Shown piece by piece: positions 1 to 8,949 of a stretch of DNA of 64,000 nucleotides. The stretch comes from an uncultured Bacteroidales bacterium. GTDB taxonomy: Bacteria; Bacteroidota; Bacteroidia; Bacteroidales; Paludibacteraceae. The notes under the pieces are model-generated. The model was not told where the DNA came from. It saw nothing but the letters and a program-made list of their open reading frames with translations, and did not search any database. Location: assembly GCA_900316005.1 (NCBI GenBank), contig ONBH01000022.1, forward strand, positions 1 through 64,000, in the 5' to 3' direction. Position numbers and translations under genes: made by a program. The first letter of the stretch is position 1. Each line of letters opens with the position of its first letter.

Positions 1-40
1 TGAGCAAGAGAGACAAATGTTTCCCAATTTGGCTTTCTAA
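1..40 (+). CDS. 3' end of an unidentified upstream gene
   Basis: The frame beginning at base 2 is open to a TAA at 38-40 and encodes EQERQMFPNLAF. The stop lies 3 bp before the ATG of the PIN gene, so the two are probably one transcription unit. If the PIN protein is a toxin, this could be the end of its antitoxin, but 12 residues do not allow a family call. Confidence 0.4.
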   Translation, partial: EQERQMFPNLAF

Positions 41-43
41 GTT

Positions 44-487
44 ATGACTAAGCGCATCAAGCCATTTAATCCAAACCATATTTTTGTGGACACCAATGTA
101 ATAATTGGTGCCTATTGTGGTGATGGAAAACACCAAGTGGATATCGATTGCTTGCATTATCTATTCTCATTAAATGGAAAGCGGTTGTTCATATCGGCTT
201 TGAGTGTGGCACAAATGGTTTCAATATTTCAGAAGAAATGCTCTAATGAAGAAATTATTGACATCGTGCGCCAATTACAGCATCGTTTTACGATTGTAAG
301 TTTTACGGCTAATGATATCGATGAGGCATTAGTAGAAACAGGAGCCGATATTGAGGATAATATGCAGTATGTCATCGCAAAGAAACAGAAGTGTCGAGTT
401 CTCGTTACGAATAATATCAAAGACTATCGTCTTTTGATGGGAATTGAGGCTATCAAACCATCAAAAATTCGCATTATTTCCCGATAA
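44..487 (+). CDS. PIN-domain protein, possible VapC-like ribonuclease toxin
   Basis: The protein has 147 residues and consists of one PIN domain, a fold of Mg-dependent ribonucleases. The first acidic strand is FVDTNVII (Asp16). The second cluster is DIEDN (Asp102, Glu104, Asp105), followed by VTNNIKDY, which matches the usual T-x-N-x-K-D strand. The position where many VapC toxins carry a Glu in the second helix reads SALSVAQ (Gln57), so metal binding may differ. An upstream gene ends 3 bp before it, as expected for an antitoxin-toxin pair, but that gene is cut by the window edge. A strong hairpin follows. The gene is AT-rich relative to most of the window. PIN family is firm; toxin role is inferred. 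Confidence 0.75.
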   Translation: MTKRIKPFNPNHIFVDTNVIIGAYCGDGKHQVDIDCLHYLFSLNGKRLFISALSVAQMVSIFQKKCSNEEIIDIVRQLQHRFTIVSFTANDIDEALVETGADIEDNMQYVIAKKQKCRVLVTNNIKDYRLLMGIEAIKPSKIRIISR

Positions 488-509
488 ATAGTTTATTGAC
501 ACATCCTCT

Positions 510-552
510 AAAACAAGCGGTAATCCAATCCAAGCGGATTACCGCTTGTTTT
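510..552. terminator. Perfect 17-bp hairpin terminator after the PIN gene
   Basis: Bases 510-526 and 536-552 are perfect inverted complements around a 9-base loop. The arm starts with AAAA and ends with TTTT, so it can act as a Rho-independent terminator in either direction. Confidence 0.8.
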
Positions 553-605
553 ATACCCTATAGCGAACAATATAATAAATAATATTAACCAAATTAATTA
601 AATAA

Positions 606-3539
606 ATGAAAAAATTTACTTTCTTTTTTCTTGCACTATTGTGCTCAGGACTGATGTCTGCTGAAATTTTTTATGATGTTAAGATCGGCGACCTCTATTA
701 CAACCTGAATACAACTACACAGACGGCACAAGTATCGGGTATCGTCAACGGATTTTCCGGCGATCTTGTGATTCCTGATTCGGTGAAATATGACAATCCC
801 TATGCTAATCTTAATATTAATATAGAGAGTCCGGCAGAAGGTTATGTTACGCTTGTTATTGAGATTCCGGAAGGTTCTGAATGTAATGGTATCGCCTTTA
901 AGGGATCTCTTGATGGCTCCAGTTGGACAGGGGCAAATCAATACCTCGGAGAGTATGGCTCGACAACAGTAAGTCAATGCATTCAATTTGAGTTAATTAG
1001 TGGTACCACCAATTTGTATAAAGCTACTTTTCGATTGGGTGAAGAAGTGTGGGGCGAAGGAGTATTGATGAGCGGTAAAGTCTGCCTGATTTATGCGAAT
1101 GATGCTTATTGGCAGGGACAAGCTACAGATTGGTCTGCAGAAAATTTTTCCACCGCAGATTGGGGCCGTTCCGGTGATGGTAATATTTTAATCTATAGTT
1201 CTGGTATTGTCTACATGCATATAGATGGATGGCAGGATACGGAATGCGCCCCTTATTCTAATTATAATCTCACCGTTCATGTCCCTAATATGTGCAGTGA
1301 TTTTAACCTTGAGGTGATAGGTAGTTTTTGCAATTGGAATGATGCTCAAGCTGTTACTATGACACAAGTTTCAAGTGGTGTGTACACCGCAACCATTTTT
1401 GCCAAAGAGAACGCACAATGGAAAGTTCGTGGTGAAGGTGATTGGGGAAAGGAAATTCAATATTATGATAATGATAGTTGGAAGGCTGTTCCGAATTATG
1501 TTCTTGGCTCAAATCTCAATGTAACGGTGGACTATAGTGATAATGATATATACCGTTGGAGTGTATGCGCAGAGGAAGAAGAAATTCCCCGTCGATTAAA
1601 TGCTACGAGTCTACCGCATCGCACCCAAGCCAGTATGCAGACTTTCCGCGTGACTTCAATTGGTAGTCATGCTTTCAATAATTGCAGAGGTTTATCATCT
1701 GTAACCATACCGGAAAGTGTCACAACTATTGGGGAGTGGGCATTTTATGGATGCACAGGGTTGACTTCGGTGACATGGAATGCTATTAACTGCAGCACAA
1801 ATTCAGATTCCTACAATCGACCATTTGATGGTTGCTCAAACATCAGTTCTTTTGTTTTTGGCAATCAGGTACAAAAAATTCCGGATTATTTGTGCTATGA
1901 ATTGACGCAAATTTCTTCGATAACAATACCTAATACGGTAACCTATATCGGACAATCGGCATTTAAAGACTGCAATGTATTTAATTCTCTTATAGTTTCT
2001 GAAAATGTGGATACGATTGGTAGTAATGCTTTTGAAGGCTGTAACAACCTATCCCTTGTAATTTGGAACGCACGAAATTGCGTAAGTGGGTATTGGTATA
2101 ACACTTACGCTCTTGACGATAATGATAATTATATCTATGAGTGGCGTAATGGCTATAATAGCCCATTCCCGTCTTCGGTTGGAACGATTATCTTCGGTGA
2201 TTATGTGCAGCAAGTACCGCGTGGTTTATGCAGAGGGCTGAATCAGTTGACTTCTATCGCATTGCCCAATACCGTGACGAAGATTGGCGAGTATGCCTTC
2301 AAAAACTGCAGCGGACTGATTTCGGTTACAATGGAAGAAGGTGTGCAGACCATTGGAGATGATGCTTTCGGGGATTGTACCAACCTGCCGCAAATCGTTA
2401 TACCCAATAGTGTGACAAAGATTGGGCACGATGCATTTGGTAGATGCTCGAACCTGACAACTGCCACCATCGGTAATCATGTGGATACGATAGGTAGCGA
2501 TGCATTTATCAGCTGCGAACGCTTGATGTCCATTGAGTTGCCGACTTCTGTTTCGTATATCGGAATAAGTGCTTTCCATGGCTGCTTGTCCATGAACAAA
2601 GCCATCGTGCATAGTACTGCCGAATTAGATCCGCTTTGTATGATACTTCTGAATCCGCAGATAGATACCATTGTAGCACCGGCAAGTATATTTGATATTG
2701 ATGAGTATTATCGCTTGAATTACGTAGTAACCAAACGCATGAAGTATGTTCGCGCCACCACCGGTGAGCTGACCGAAGATGCGTTCGCCGTTATCCGTCG
2801 TTCGGCTTCTACTCTGGAGACATTGGATATGGCAGGAACCACCAATACGAGTCTGGCTGATGAGGCATTCAGCAATATGTACCGTCTGAGGGCCTTGGCT
2901 TTGCCATCGGGCGTAACCGAGATCAGTTACAAAGCCGCAGCCGAGTGCGTCAACCTAACACAAGTGACCATTCCTGCTTCGGTAGAGACGATAGGTCAGC
3001 GTGCCTTTGAGAACTGCCGCAGCCTGCAAGCTGTCATCTTTAGCGGCAACAACCTTCAGACGATTGGTAACTGGGCATTTTACAACAACCACGCCCTCCG
3101 TCAGATTACCATTCCTGCAGGTGTGACGACGGTTGGTGACGGTGCATTCTATGGTTGCAACTATCTGGAGGAGCTCGCCATGCCCGCTTCGCTGCGCAAC
3201 GTAGGCGACAATGCCTTTGCGCTCTGCAACCACCTGACGAAGATGCAAGTAGAGGCCACCTTGCCGCCGCAAGTAGCAGCCCGCACGTTCTTTGACGTCA
3301 ACCGTGCGATACCCGTGTATGTGCCCGATGAGGCTGTCAACGACTACCGCACTACCCAAGTATGGCAGGAGTTCTTCATCCGTCCGATCAGCCAAGCGGC
3401 AACCGGTATCGGCGAGGTAGAACAGGATGGTCAGGAGGGCACCGGCATGCTGCCCGATGGCAAGTTCATGCAAAACGGACAACTCTTCATCCGCAAGAAC
3501 GGCCGCGTGTATGACACGCAGGGAAGACTTATCGAATAA
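606..3539 (+). CDS. Secreted BspA-like leucine-rich repeat protein with an inserted module
   Basis: The 977-residue protein begins with a signal peptide (about residues 1-19, hydrophobic core FFFLALLCSGL). Residues 25-64 look like the usual cap of BspA/LRR_5 proteins and break off after GDLVIPDSVKYDN. Residues 65-344 are a different module with two beta-rich parts; the second (about 222-300, with GSFCNWNDA) resembles starch-binding SusE/SusF or CBM-like folds. At residue 345 the LRR pattern resumes (QTFRVTSIGSHAFNNC) and runs as about 20-residue units of the type SVTIP-SVTTIG-AF-GC. The last 25 residues (NGQLFIRKNGRVYDTQGRLIE) match the tail of the secreted protein at 30794. Role: probably surface adhesion or glycan contact, inferred. 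The first two thirds are clearly more AT-rich than the last quarter. Confidence 0.85.
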   Translation: MKKFTFFFLALLCSGLMSAEIFYDVKIGDLYYNLNTTTQTAQVSGIVNGFSGDLVIPDSVKYDNPYANLNINIESPAEGYVTLVIEIPEGSECNGIAFKGSLDGSSWTGANQYLGEYGSTTVSQCIQFELISGTTNLYKATFRLGEEVWGEGVLMSGKVCLIYANDAYWQGQATDWSAENFSTADWGRSGDGNILIYSSGIVYMHIDGWQDTECAPYSNYNLTVHVPNMCSDFNLEVIGSFCNWNDAQAVTMTQVSSGVYTATIFAKENAQWKVRGEGDWGKEIQYYDNDSWKAVPNYVLGSNLNVTVDYSDNDIYRWSVCAEEEEIPRRLNATSLPHRTQASMQTFRVTSIGSHAFNNCRGLSSVTIPESVTTIGEWAFYGCTGLTSVTWNAINCSTNSDSYNRPFDGCSNISSFVFGNQVQKIPDYLCYELTQISSITIPNTVTYIGQSAFKDCNVFNSLIVSENVDTIGSNAFEGCNNLSLVIWNARNCVSGYWYNTYALDDNDNYIYEWRNGYNSPFPSSVGTIIFGDYVQQVPRGLCRGLNQLTSIALPNTVTKIGEYAFKNCSGLISVTMEEGVQTIGDDAFGDCTNLPQIVIPNSVTKIGHDAFGRCSNLTTATIGNHVDTIGSDAFISCERLMSIELPTSVSYIGISAFHGCLSMNKAIVHSTAELDPLCMILLNPQIDTIVAPASIFDIDEYYRLNYVVTKRMKYVRATTGELTEDAFAVIRRSASTLETLDMAGTTNTSLADEAFSNMYRLRALALPSGVTEISYKAAAECVNLTQVTIPASVETIGQRAFENCRSLQAVIFSGNNLQTIGNWAFYNNHALRQITIPAGVTTVGDGAFYGCNYLEELAMPASLRNVGDNAFALCNHLTKMQVEATLPPQVAARTFFDVNRAIPVYVPDEAVNDYRTTQVWQEFFIRPISQAATGIGEVEQDGQEGTGMLPDGKFMQNGQLFIRKNGRVYDTQGRLIE

Positions 3540-3560
3540 GAATGGTTTTCGGTAACCGAG

Positions 3561-3606
3561 GTAGCCTGTATGTCATTCGTTGGATGGCATACAGGTTACT
3601 TTTTTT
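3561..3606 (+). terminator. Rho-independent terminator
   Basis: Bases 3561-3576 pair fully with 3584-3599 (two G-U pairs), with a 7-base loop and a run of seven T at 3600-3606. It follows the BspA-like gene. Confidence 0.85.
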
Positions 3607-3733
3607 GCCGGCACAATCGCTAAGAAACGTGTCTTTAGTTGAGAGTTTTGAGTTCTCTATGCAAGCAAAAACGCCCTCTTAGACGACAAAATATAGCGTT
3701 TGCACTCTATTTTTGCAAAAAAGTGTCCGAAAA

Positions 3734-3765
3734 TTTGCGTATGTGCAATTTTTGTAGTAAATTTG
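3734..3765 (+). promoter_or_regulatory. Bacteroides-type promoter
   Basis: TTTG at 3734-3737 (-33 box) and TAAATTTG at 3758-3765 (-7 box) are separated by 20 bp. It predicts a start of transcription near 3770 and supports the ATG at 3796 as start of the next gene rather than the longer frame from 3700, whose first codons lie inside the promoter. Confidence 0.85.
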
Positions 3766-3795
3766 CGCCCAAATAACCAAATTATAAGGAATAAA

Positions 3796-4254
3796 ATGAT
3801 TTTAGACAGAATCGAAAATGCCGACCTATACTACGATGTAGTACCCGGTTTGGAACGTTTTATCCAGTTTTTTAATGATAATGACTTAGAAGAGTTTCCG
3901 GCTATGAAGCTGCGTCTGGATGGCGACGACCTGTTCGTTAATATCCAAGACATCAAACTCCGTGCAGCCAAAGACTGCCCCATGGAAGCGCACCGCGACT
4001 ACATCGATATCCAAGTGCCGCTGTCAGGCGACGAACAGATGGGTTGGCGCGCACTGGCCGACTGCCAACAGGAGAAAGCAGAATACGACGAAGGTAAGGA
4101 TATGGAACTGTACAACGACAATCCAACAGCCCTGATGACTGTGCCCGTAGGACACTTTGCCGTATTTTTCCCCACCGACGGTCATAAACCCGGCATCGGC
4201 GAACCCGGTAAGGCACACCGCAAACTGATTGTGAAGACGAGAGTGGAGAAGTAG
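3796..4254 (+). CDS. YhcH/YjgK/YiaL family protein
   Basis: This 152-residue protein belongs to the YhcH/YjgK/YiaL (DUF386) family, small cupin-like proteins found with sialic acid and other sugar catabolism genes; some members are described as sugar anomerases or beta-galactosidase-associated subunits. Family features are the start MILDRIENADLYYDVVPGL, the AHRDYIDIQ strand with its conserved His and the FFPTDGHKPGI motif with another His, likely metal ligands. The start is ATG 3796, about 26 bp after the predicted transcription start. No sugar-specific partner is next to it, so the substrate is open. Confidence 0.88.
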   Translation: MILDRIENADLYYDVVPGLERFIQFFNDNDLEEFPAMKLRLDGDDLFVNIQDIKLRAAKDCPMEAHRDYIDIQVPLSGDEQMGWRALADCQQEKAEYDEGKDMELYNDNPTALMTVPVGHFAVFFPTDGHKPGIGEPGKAHRKLIVKTRVEK

Positions 4255-4263
4255 TTTTTTTAG

Positions 4264-4367
4264 TTGATAATTGATAGTTGACAGTTGATAATTGATAGTT
4301 CTTATCTCGGCGAAGCCTCGAACGATCGGCTAAAGCCGTACGATAGTTGAAAGTTGAAAGATAAAAG
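4264..4367 (+). repeat. Heptanucleotide array with embedded palindromic element (copy 1)
   Basis: Five 7-bp units TTGATAA, TTGATAG, TTGACAG, TTGATAA, TTGATAG occupy 4264-4298. A 46-bp element follows at 4301-4346; it contains CGGCTAAAGCCG and GGCGAAGCC mini-palindromes and ends CGATAG. Then TTGAAAG, TTGAAAG and ATAAAAG run to 4367. The array reaches almost to the glgB start. Confidence 0.9.
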
Positions 4368-4377
4368 TCAAAAAGAT

Positions 4378-6429
4378 ATGTTGAAGATTACAAAGAATGA
4401 CCCGTATCTGCGTCCGTATGAGGGCGCGCTTCAGGCTCGTCACGACTATGCCGAGCGTCGCGAACAGGAACTGACGGGTGGTCAGTCGCTCAGCGATTGG
4501 GCCACCGGTTACCTCTATTTCGGTCTGCACTACGTAGCCGGCGTAAAAACCCGTAGCCGCCAGAAAACGATCGAAAATCAGGATCACTGGGTACTGCGCG
4601 AATGGGCTCCGAATGCGACGGCGATTTACCTGAAGGGTGACTGCAACAACTGGGAGAAACGCGAGGAATGGCGCATGCAAGCCATCGGTAACGGCATCTG
4701 GGAAGCCAAATGGCCGGCAGAGTGGCTGCAACACGGCCAGCACTTCAAGCTGCTGGTGGAGTGGAACGGCGGTTGGGGCGAACGTATCCCCTCGTATGCC
4801 ATGCGCGTGGTGCAAGACGAAGATACCAAGATTTTCTCCGCACAGGTATGGCACCCCGAAGTACAAGAGACGGACAAAAAGAAACGCAACGCCTGGAAAG
4901 GTCTGAAGAAAGGCGAAGAACTGTATATCTACGAGTGCCATATTGGTATGTCGGGTGAGCAGGAGCGCGTAGCTACCTACGAAGAGTTCCGCCGTGACAT
5001 CCTGCCCCGCGTGGCAGACTTGGGCTACAACTGCCTGCAGATCATGGCCATTCAGGAGCACCCGTACTACGGCAGTTTCGGATACCATGTATCGAACTTC
5101 TACGCCCCGAGTAGCCGTTTTGGCACGCCGGAAGAGCTGCGCGGGCTGATTGATGACGCTCACTCGCGCGGTCTGGCGGTGATCATGGATATCGTACACT
5201 CGCACGCCGTAAAGAATGAGTTGGAAGGCCTGGGCAACTTCGACGGAACGCCGTACCAGTATTTCCACGATGGTCCGCGTCGTGAACACCCGGCATGGGA
5301 TAGTTTGTGCTTTGACTACGGCAAGACCGAGGTGCTGCATTTCCTGCTATCGAACTGCAAGTACTGGCTGGATGTGTTCGACTTTGACGGATTCCGTTTT
5401 GACGGGGTGACCTCGATGATGTACCGCAGTCACGGTCTGGGCGAGGACTTCAACGGCTATGACTCCTATTTCAACGGCAACGAAGATGGTGATGCCATCT
5501 GCTACCTGACGCTCGCCAACAAGCTGATTCATGAGGTCAAGAAGAAAGGTATCTCGATAGCAGAAGATATGTCGGGCATGCCGGGTCTGGCCTGCCCCTT
5601 CAAGGACGGCGGCGTAGGTTTTGACTACCGTCTGGCGATGGGTATTCCGGATTTCTGGATCAAATATATCAAGGAAGTAAAGGACGAGGACTGGAAGGCC
5701 GGTCACATCTACTTTGAGATGACCAACCGCCGCCTGGATGAGAAGACGATCTCGTATGCCGAGAGCCACGATCAGGCTCTGGTGGGCGACAAGACGATTA
5801 TCTTCCGCTTAGTGGATGCCGATATGTATTGGCATTTTGAGCATGGTCATGCCACCTATATGGTGGACCGCGGTATCGCGTTGCACAAGATGATACGCCT
5901 CATCACCGCCTCTACGACCCAGGGCGGTTACCTCAACTTCATGGGTAACGAGTTCGGGCATCCCGAATGGATTGATTTCCCACGCGAGGGGAACGGCTGG
6001 AGTTACAAATACGCCCGCCGGCAGTGGAGCCTGGTGGACAACCCGCACTTCTACTATGCTGACCTGAACCGCTTTGACCGCCAGATGATACACCTGCTGC
6101 GCTTCAGCATGGACACACAGAAACACACGCTGGACAAACTATGGGATAACGAGGGCGACCAAGTGGTAGCATACCGCCGCGGCGACCTGGTGTTCGTGTT
6201 CAACTGGAATGGCCAGAAGTCGTTTGCCGACTACGGCATTCTGACGGAGCAAGGTAAGTATCGCGTGGTACTCAATACTGACGCGCGCGAGTATGGCGGT
6301 TTCGGTCTGAGCGACGACAGCGTAGAGCACTTCACGCAGTATGACCCGCTGTACGAACCGGATAACAAGGGCTGGCTGAAACTATATTTGCCTGCCCGAA
6401 GTGCGGTGGTGCTGGAGTTAATTAAGTAA
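4378..6429 (+). CDS. glgB: 1,4-alpha-glucan branching enzyme (GH13)
   Basis: The enzyme cuts alpha-1,4 glucan chains and rejoins them as alpha-1,6 branches during glycogen synthesis in the cytoplasm. The 683-residue protein has an N-terminal CBM48-like beta domain (about 55-160, WVLREWAPNA) and a GH13 barrel. Catalytic residues are visible: Asp342 in FRFDGVTSMMY, Glu396 in AEDMSGMP and Asp465 in ESHDQA; NEFGHPEWIDFPREGN is typical of the eukaryote-like branching enzymes common in Bacteroidota. I chose ATG 4378; an in-frame TTG at 4354 lies inside the heptad repeat. No other glycogen genes are adjacent, although a second GH13 enzyme lies at 41907. Confidence 0.95.
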   Translation: MLKITKNDPYLRPYEGALQARHDYAERREQELTGGQSLSDWATGYLYFGLHYVAGVKTRSRQKTIENQDHWVLREWAPNATAIYLKGDCNNWEKREEWRMQAIGNGIWEAKWPAEWLQHGQHFKLLVEWNGGWGERIPSYAMRVVQDEDTKIFSAQVWHPEVQETDKKKRNAWKGLKKGEELYIYECHIGMSGEQERVATYEEFRRDILPRVADLGYNCLQIMAIQEHPYYGSFGYHVSNFYAPSSRFGTPEELRGLIDDAHSRGLAVIMDIVHSHAVKNELEGLGNFDGTPYQYFHDGPRREHPAWDSLCFDYGKTEVLHFLLSNCKYWLDVFDFDGFRFDGVTSMMYRSHGLGEDFNGYDSYFNGNEDGDAICYLTLANKLIHEVKKKGISIAEDMSGMPGLACPFKDGGVGFDYRLAMGIPDFWIKYIKEVKDEDWKAGHIYFEMTNRRLDEKTISYAESHDQALVGDKTIIFRLVDADMYWHFEHGHATYMVDRGIALHKMIRLITASTTQGGYLNFMGNEFGHPEWIDFPREGNGWSYKYARRQWSLVDNPHFYYADLNRFDRQMIHLLRFSMDTQKHTLDKLWDNEGDQVVAYRRGDLVFVFNWNGQKSFADYGILTEQGKYRVVLNTDAREYGGFGLSDDSVEHFTQYDPLYEPDNKGWLKLYLPARSAVVLELIK

Positions 6430-6430
6430 A

Positions 6431-6472
6431 TGGAGAATGGAGAATGGAAAATGGAAAATTGAAAATTGAATT
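6431..6472 (+). repeat. Heptanucleotide array TGGAGAA/TGGAAAA/TTGAAAA
   Basis: Six consecutive 7-bp units (TGGAGAA twice, TGGAAAA twice, TTGAAAA, TTGAATT) fill the whole gap between the glgB stop and the nagB ATG at 6473. Confidence 0.95.
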
Positions 6473-7285
6473 ATGAGAGTACTGATAGAACCTGATTATG
6501 AGACCTTGTCGCGTTGGGCCGCAAATTATGTAGCCTCGCGTATCAACGCATTCCAGCCCAAGGAGAGCAACCCCTTTGTACTGGGACTGCCTACCGGCTC
6601 ATCGCCGCTGGGTATGTACCGCCACTTGATTGAACTGAACAAAGCCGGCAAGGTATCGTTCCGCAACGTGGTGACCTTCAATATGGACGAGTATGTCGGA
6701 CTGCCGACTGACCATCCGGAGAGTTACCACAGCTTCATGTGGACCAATTTCTTCTCGCATATCGACATCCCCGAGAAGAATGTTAATATACTGAACGGCA
6801 ATGCCGCTGACCTCGTTGCCGAATGCGCACGTTATGAGGCTAAGATTAAGAACTACGGAGGTATTCACCTGTTCATCGGCGGCGTAGGCAAAGACGGCCA
6901 TATTGCCTTCAATGAGCCGGGTTCGTCGCTGACGAGCCGCACGCGCCAGAAAGAGCTGACGTCGGATACCATCATTGCCAACTCGCGTTTCTTTGGCGGC
7001 AATACCGAACTGGTACCCCGCTCGGCGCTGACTGTTGGTGTAGGCACCATCATGGATGCCGGCGAGGTGATGATATTGGTGAATGGACACGAGAAAGGTC
7101 GCGCCCTGCTGCACGCCATCGACAAGCCCATCTCGCATATGTGGACTGTTTCCGCCCTGCAGATGCACCAACACGGCATCATCGTATGCGATGAAGACTC
7201 GTGCCACGAGCTGACTGTAGGAACTTATCGTTATTTCAAAGACATTGAACGCAACAATCTTGACCCCGAAACGCTTCTACATTGA
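6473..7285 (+). CDS. nagB: Glucosamine-6-phosphate deaminase
   Basis: NagB converts glucosamine 6-phosphate to fructose 6-phosphate and ammonia, the entry of amino sugars into glycolysis. The 270-residue length is that of the E. coli-type hexameric enzyme. Signatures are [14 protein letters not shown] (phosphate loop), [10 protein letters not shown] with the catalytic Asp, [18 protein letters not shown] with the active-site His and the following SRTR. The start ATG follows the heptad array directly. Its last 41 bp overlap the start of miaB, so the two genes are likely translated in a coupled way. Confidence 0.96.
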   Translation: MRVLIEPDYETLSRWAANYVASRINAFQPKESNPFVLGLPTGSSPLGMYRHLIELNKAGKVSFRNVVTFNMDEYVGLPTDHPESYHSFMWTNFFSHIDIPEKNVNILNGNAADLVAECARYEAKIKNYGGIHLFIGGVGKDGHIAFNEPGSSLTSRTRQKELTSDTIIANSRFFGGNTELVPRSALTVGVGTIMDAGEVMILVNGHEKGRALLHAIDKPISHMWTVSALQMHQHGIIVCDEDSCHELTVGTYRYFKDIERNNLDPETLLH

Positions 7286-8576
7286 GACCTACGGCTGCCA
7301 GATGAATGTGGCAGACAGCGAGGTGGTTGCTGCCGTGATGCAGACGACCGGTGCAGAACTGACCGAGCAGTTTGAGCAGGCGGACATCGTGCTGCTCAAT
7401 ACCTGTTCCATCCGTGACAAGGCCGAACAGACCGTTTGCCACCGGCTGGAGGAGATGCACGCCCTGACCGGTAAGGCCAAACGCAAGGTGGTAACGGGCG
7501 TCATCGGCTGTATGGCAGAGCGGCTGGGTGAAGAACTCATCCGGAAGTACCACGTAGATTTCGTTGCCGGACCGGATGCTTATCTCGACATCCCCAACCT
7601 ATTGGCGCAAGCCGAACAGGGACACAAAGCCGTCAACCTGCAACTCAGCACCACCGAGACGTACCGCAACATCATACCGACCAGAATCGGTAAGTCGATA
7701 TCGGGTTTTGTGAGTATTATGCGCGGGTGCAACAATTTCTGTTCGTACTGCGTGGTGCCTTATACCCGCGGACGGGAACGCAGTCGCGACCCCGAGAGTA
7801 TCCTAAACGAAGTGCGGGATTTGCGCGACAAAGGCTACAAGGAAGTGACCCTATTAGGCCAGAATGTCAATTCGTACCGTTTCGTAGAGTTGACCTTTCC
7901 GGACCTATTGGCCCGCGTGGCAGAAGCGGTTCCAGAGATGCGAATACGCTTCACCACCAGTCACCCGAAGGATATGAGCGACCGCACCCTGGAGACCATA
8001 GCCGGATACGACAACCTCTGTAAGTTCATTCATCTGCCTGTACAGAGCGGAAGCAATCGGATACTGAAACTGATGAACCGGCGTTACACGCGGGAATGGT
8101 ACCTGGAGCGCATCGCGGCCATACGGCGTATTGTACCGGAAGCAGCCATCGGAACGGATGTATTCTGCGGCTTCCACAGCGAGACAGAAGAAGACCATAG
8201 GGAGACACTGAGCCTGATGCGCGAGGTAGGATTTGACACGGCATTCATGTTCAAATACTCAGAGCGACCGGGCACCTACGCGCAGAAGCACCTACCCGAT
8301 GACATACCGGATGAGGTAAAGGTACGCCGACTGAACGAGATCATCGCCCTGCAGAACCAGCTGTCGTTGGAGAGCAACGAACGGGAGGTAGGCCGGGTAG
8401 TGGAAGTGCTGGTGGAGGGCTACTCGAAGCGCAGCCACGATGATATGTTCGGTCGCACCTCACGCTACAAGACCGTGGTCTTCCCGCGCGCGGGCAGGCA
8501 CGTGGGCGAATTGATTAAGGTGAAGGTCATATCCGCCTCAGCAGCGACCTTAAAAGGAGTTATAGAAGAGGATTGA
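7245..8576 (+). CDS. miaB: tRNA-2-methylthio-N6-dimethylallyladenosine synthase MiaB
   Basis: MiaB is a radical SAM methylthiotransferase that adds a methylthio group to i6A37 of tRNAs. Visible parts: the UPF0004 domain with its three cluster cysteines ([29 protein letters not shown]), the radical SAM motif [22 protein letters not shown], and a C-terminal TRAM domain (about 375-443). The conserved N-terminus [16 protein letters not shown] has no ATG before it; possible starts are TTG 7245 or TTG 7260, both inside the end of nagB. I use 7245, but a few residues either way are possible. Confidence 0.95.
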   Translation: MNATILTPKRFYIETYGCQMNVADSEVVAAVMQTTGAELTEQFEQADIVLLNTCSIRDKAEQTVCHRLEEMHALTGKAKRKVVTGVIGCMAERLGEELIRKYHVDFVAGPDAYLDIPNLLAQAEQGHKAVNLQLSTTETYRNIIPTRIGKSISGFVSIMRGCNNFCSYCVVPYTRGRERSRDPESILNEVRDLRDKGYKEVTLLGQNVNSYRFVELTFPDLLARVAEAVPEMRIRFTTSHPKDMSDRTLETIAGYDNLCKFIHLPVQSGSNRILKLMNRRYTREWYLERIAAIRRIVPEAAIGTDVFCGFHSETEEDHRETLSLMREVGFDTAFMFKYSERPGTYAQKHLPDDIPDEVKVRRLNEIIALQNQLSLESNEREVGRVVEVLVEGYSKRSHDDMFGRTSRYKTVVFPRAGRHVGELIKVKVISASAATLKGVIEED

Positions 8577-8627
8577 ACCCAAAAAACGCACAAAATGACA
8601 TAAAAAACGCATTTTTTTGCAAAAAAA

Positions 8628-8659
8628 TTTGGTCAATTCGAAAAAAAGCAGTAATTTTG
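8628..8659 (+). promoter_or_regulatory. Promoter of the greA leader, TTTGGTCAATTC class
   Basis: TTTG at 8628-8631 and TAATTTTG at 8652-8659 with a 20-bp spacer. The bases after the -33 box read GTCAATTC, unlike the CRTATRTC of most promoters here but identical to the tRNA-Glu/rpsT promoter at 59290-59321. Confidence 0.85.
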
Positions 8660-8708
8660 CAGCGAATTAATAAAACAAAATTTTCATAGTTAAGGTTTAG
8701 GTTTAATG

Positions 8709-8782
8709 ATAACAGGTGGCTGTGAAGTTACCTGTTATTTTTCCTAAAAGAGAAATATACACCCTTCGTAAGGGGCTTTTTT
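8709..8782 (+). promoter_or_regulatory. Hairpin-rich leader with a terminator-like structure upstream of greA
   Basis: ATAACAGGT at 8709-8717 pairs with ACCTGTTAT at 8730-8738, followed by TTTT. A second hairpin CCCTT-CGT-AAGGG at 8762-8774 is followed by GC and a run of six T (8777-8782). Both lie between the promoter and the first ORF, so the second could terminate transcription early. Attenuation is inferred. Confidence 0.6.
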
Positions 8783-8785
8783 ATT

Positions 8786-8905
8786 ATGAATACAAAAAAC
8801 GACATAGCGCAAAACGAAGCTCAAAATCTCGTGCCGGACTTAACCAATCCGGAGGAAGCCAGACGCGCTTTTCTGGCAGCAGAGATACTGAACCGCAAGT
8901 ATTAA
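8786..8905 (+). CDS. 39-residue hypothetical protein
   Basis: A short ORF of 39 residues starts with ATG just after the leader hairpin and ends in NPEEARRAFLAAEILNRKY. The second half reads as an amphipathic, charged helix with regular codon use, and the ORF lies on the greA transcript 44 bp upstream of the greA ATG. I do not recognise a named family. It is either a small protein or a translated leader peptide; position and composition make it more than a chance ORF. Confidence 0.55.
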   Translation: MNTKNDIAQNEAQNLVPDLTNPEEARRAFLAAEILNRKY

Positions 8906-8949
8906 GACTTGCACATAAACAAACTGAAAAATTTAATAGAAGAAAACAT

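Noticed and set aside
4330..5340. 336-codon frame antisense to glgB
   Set aside because: It overlaps a conserved enzyme gene, reads with no recognisable motif and starts in repeat DNA at its far end.
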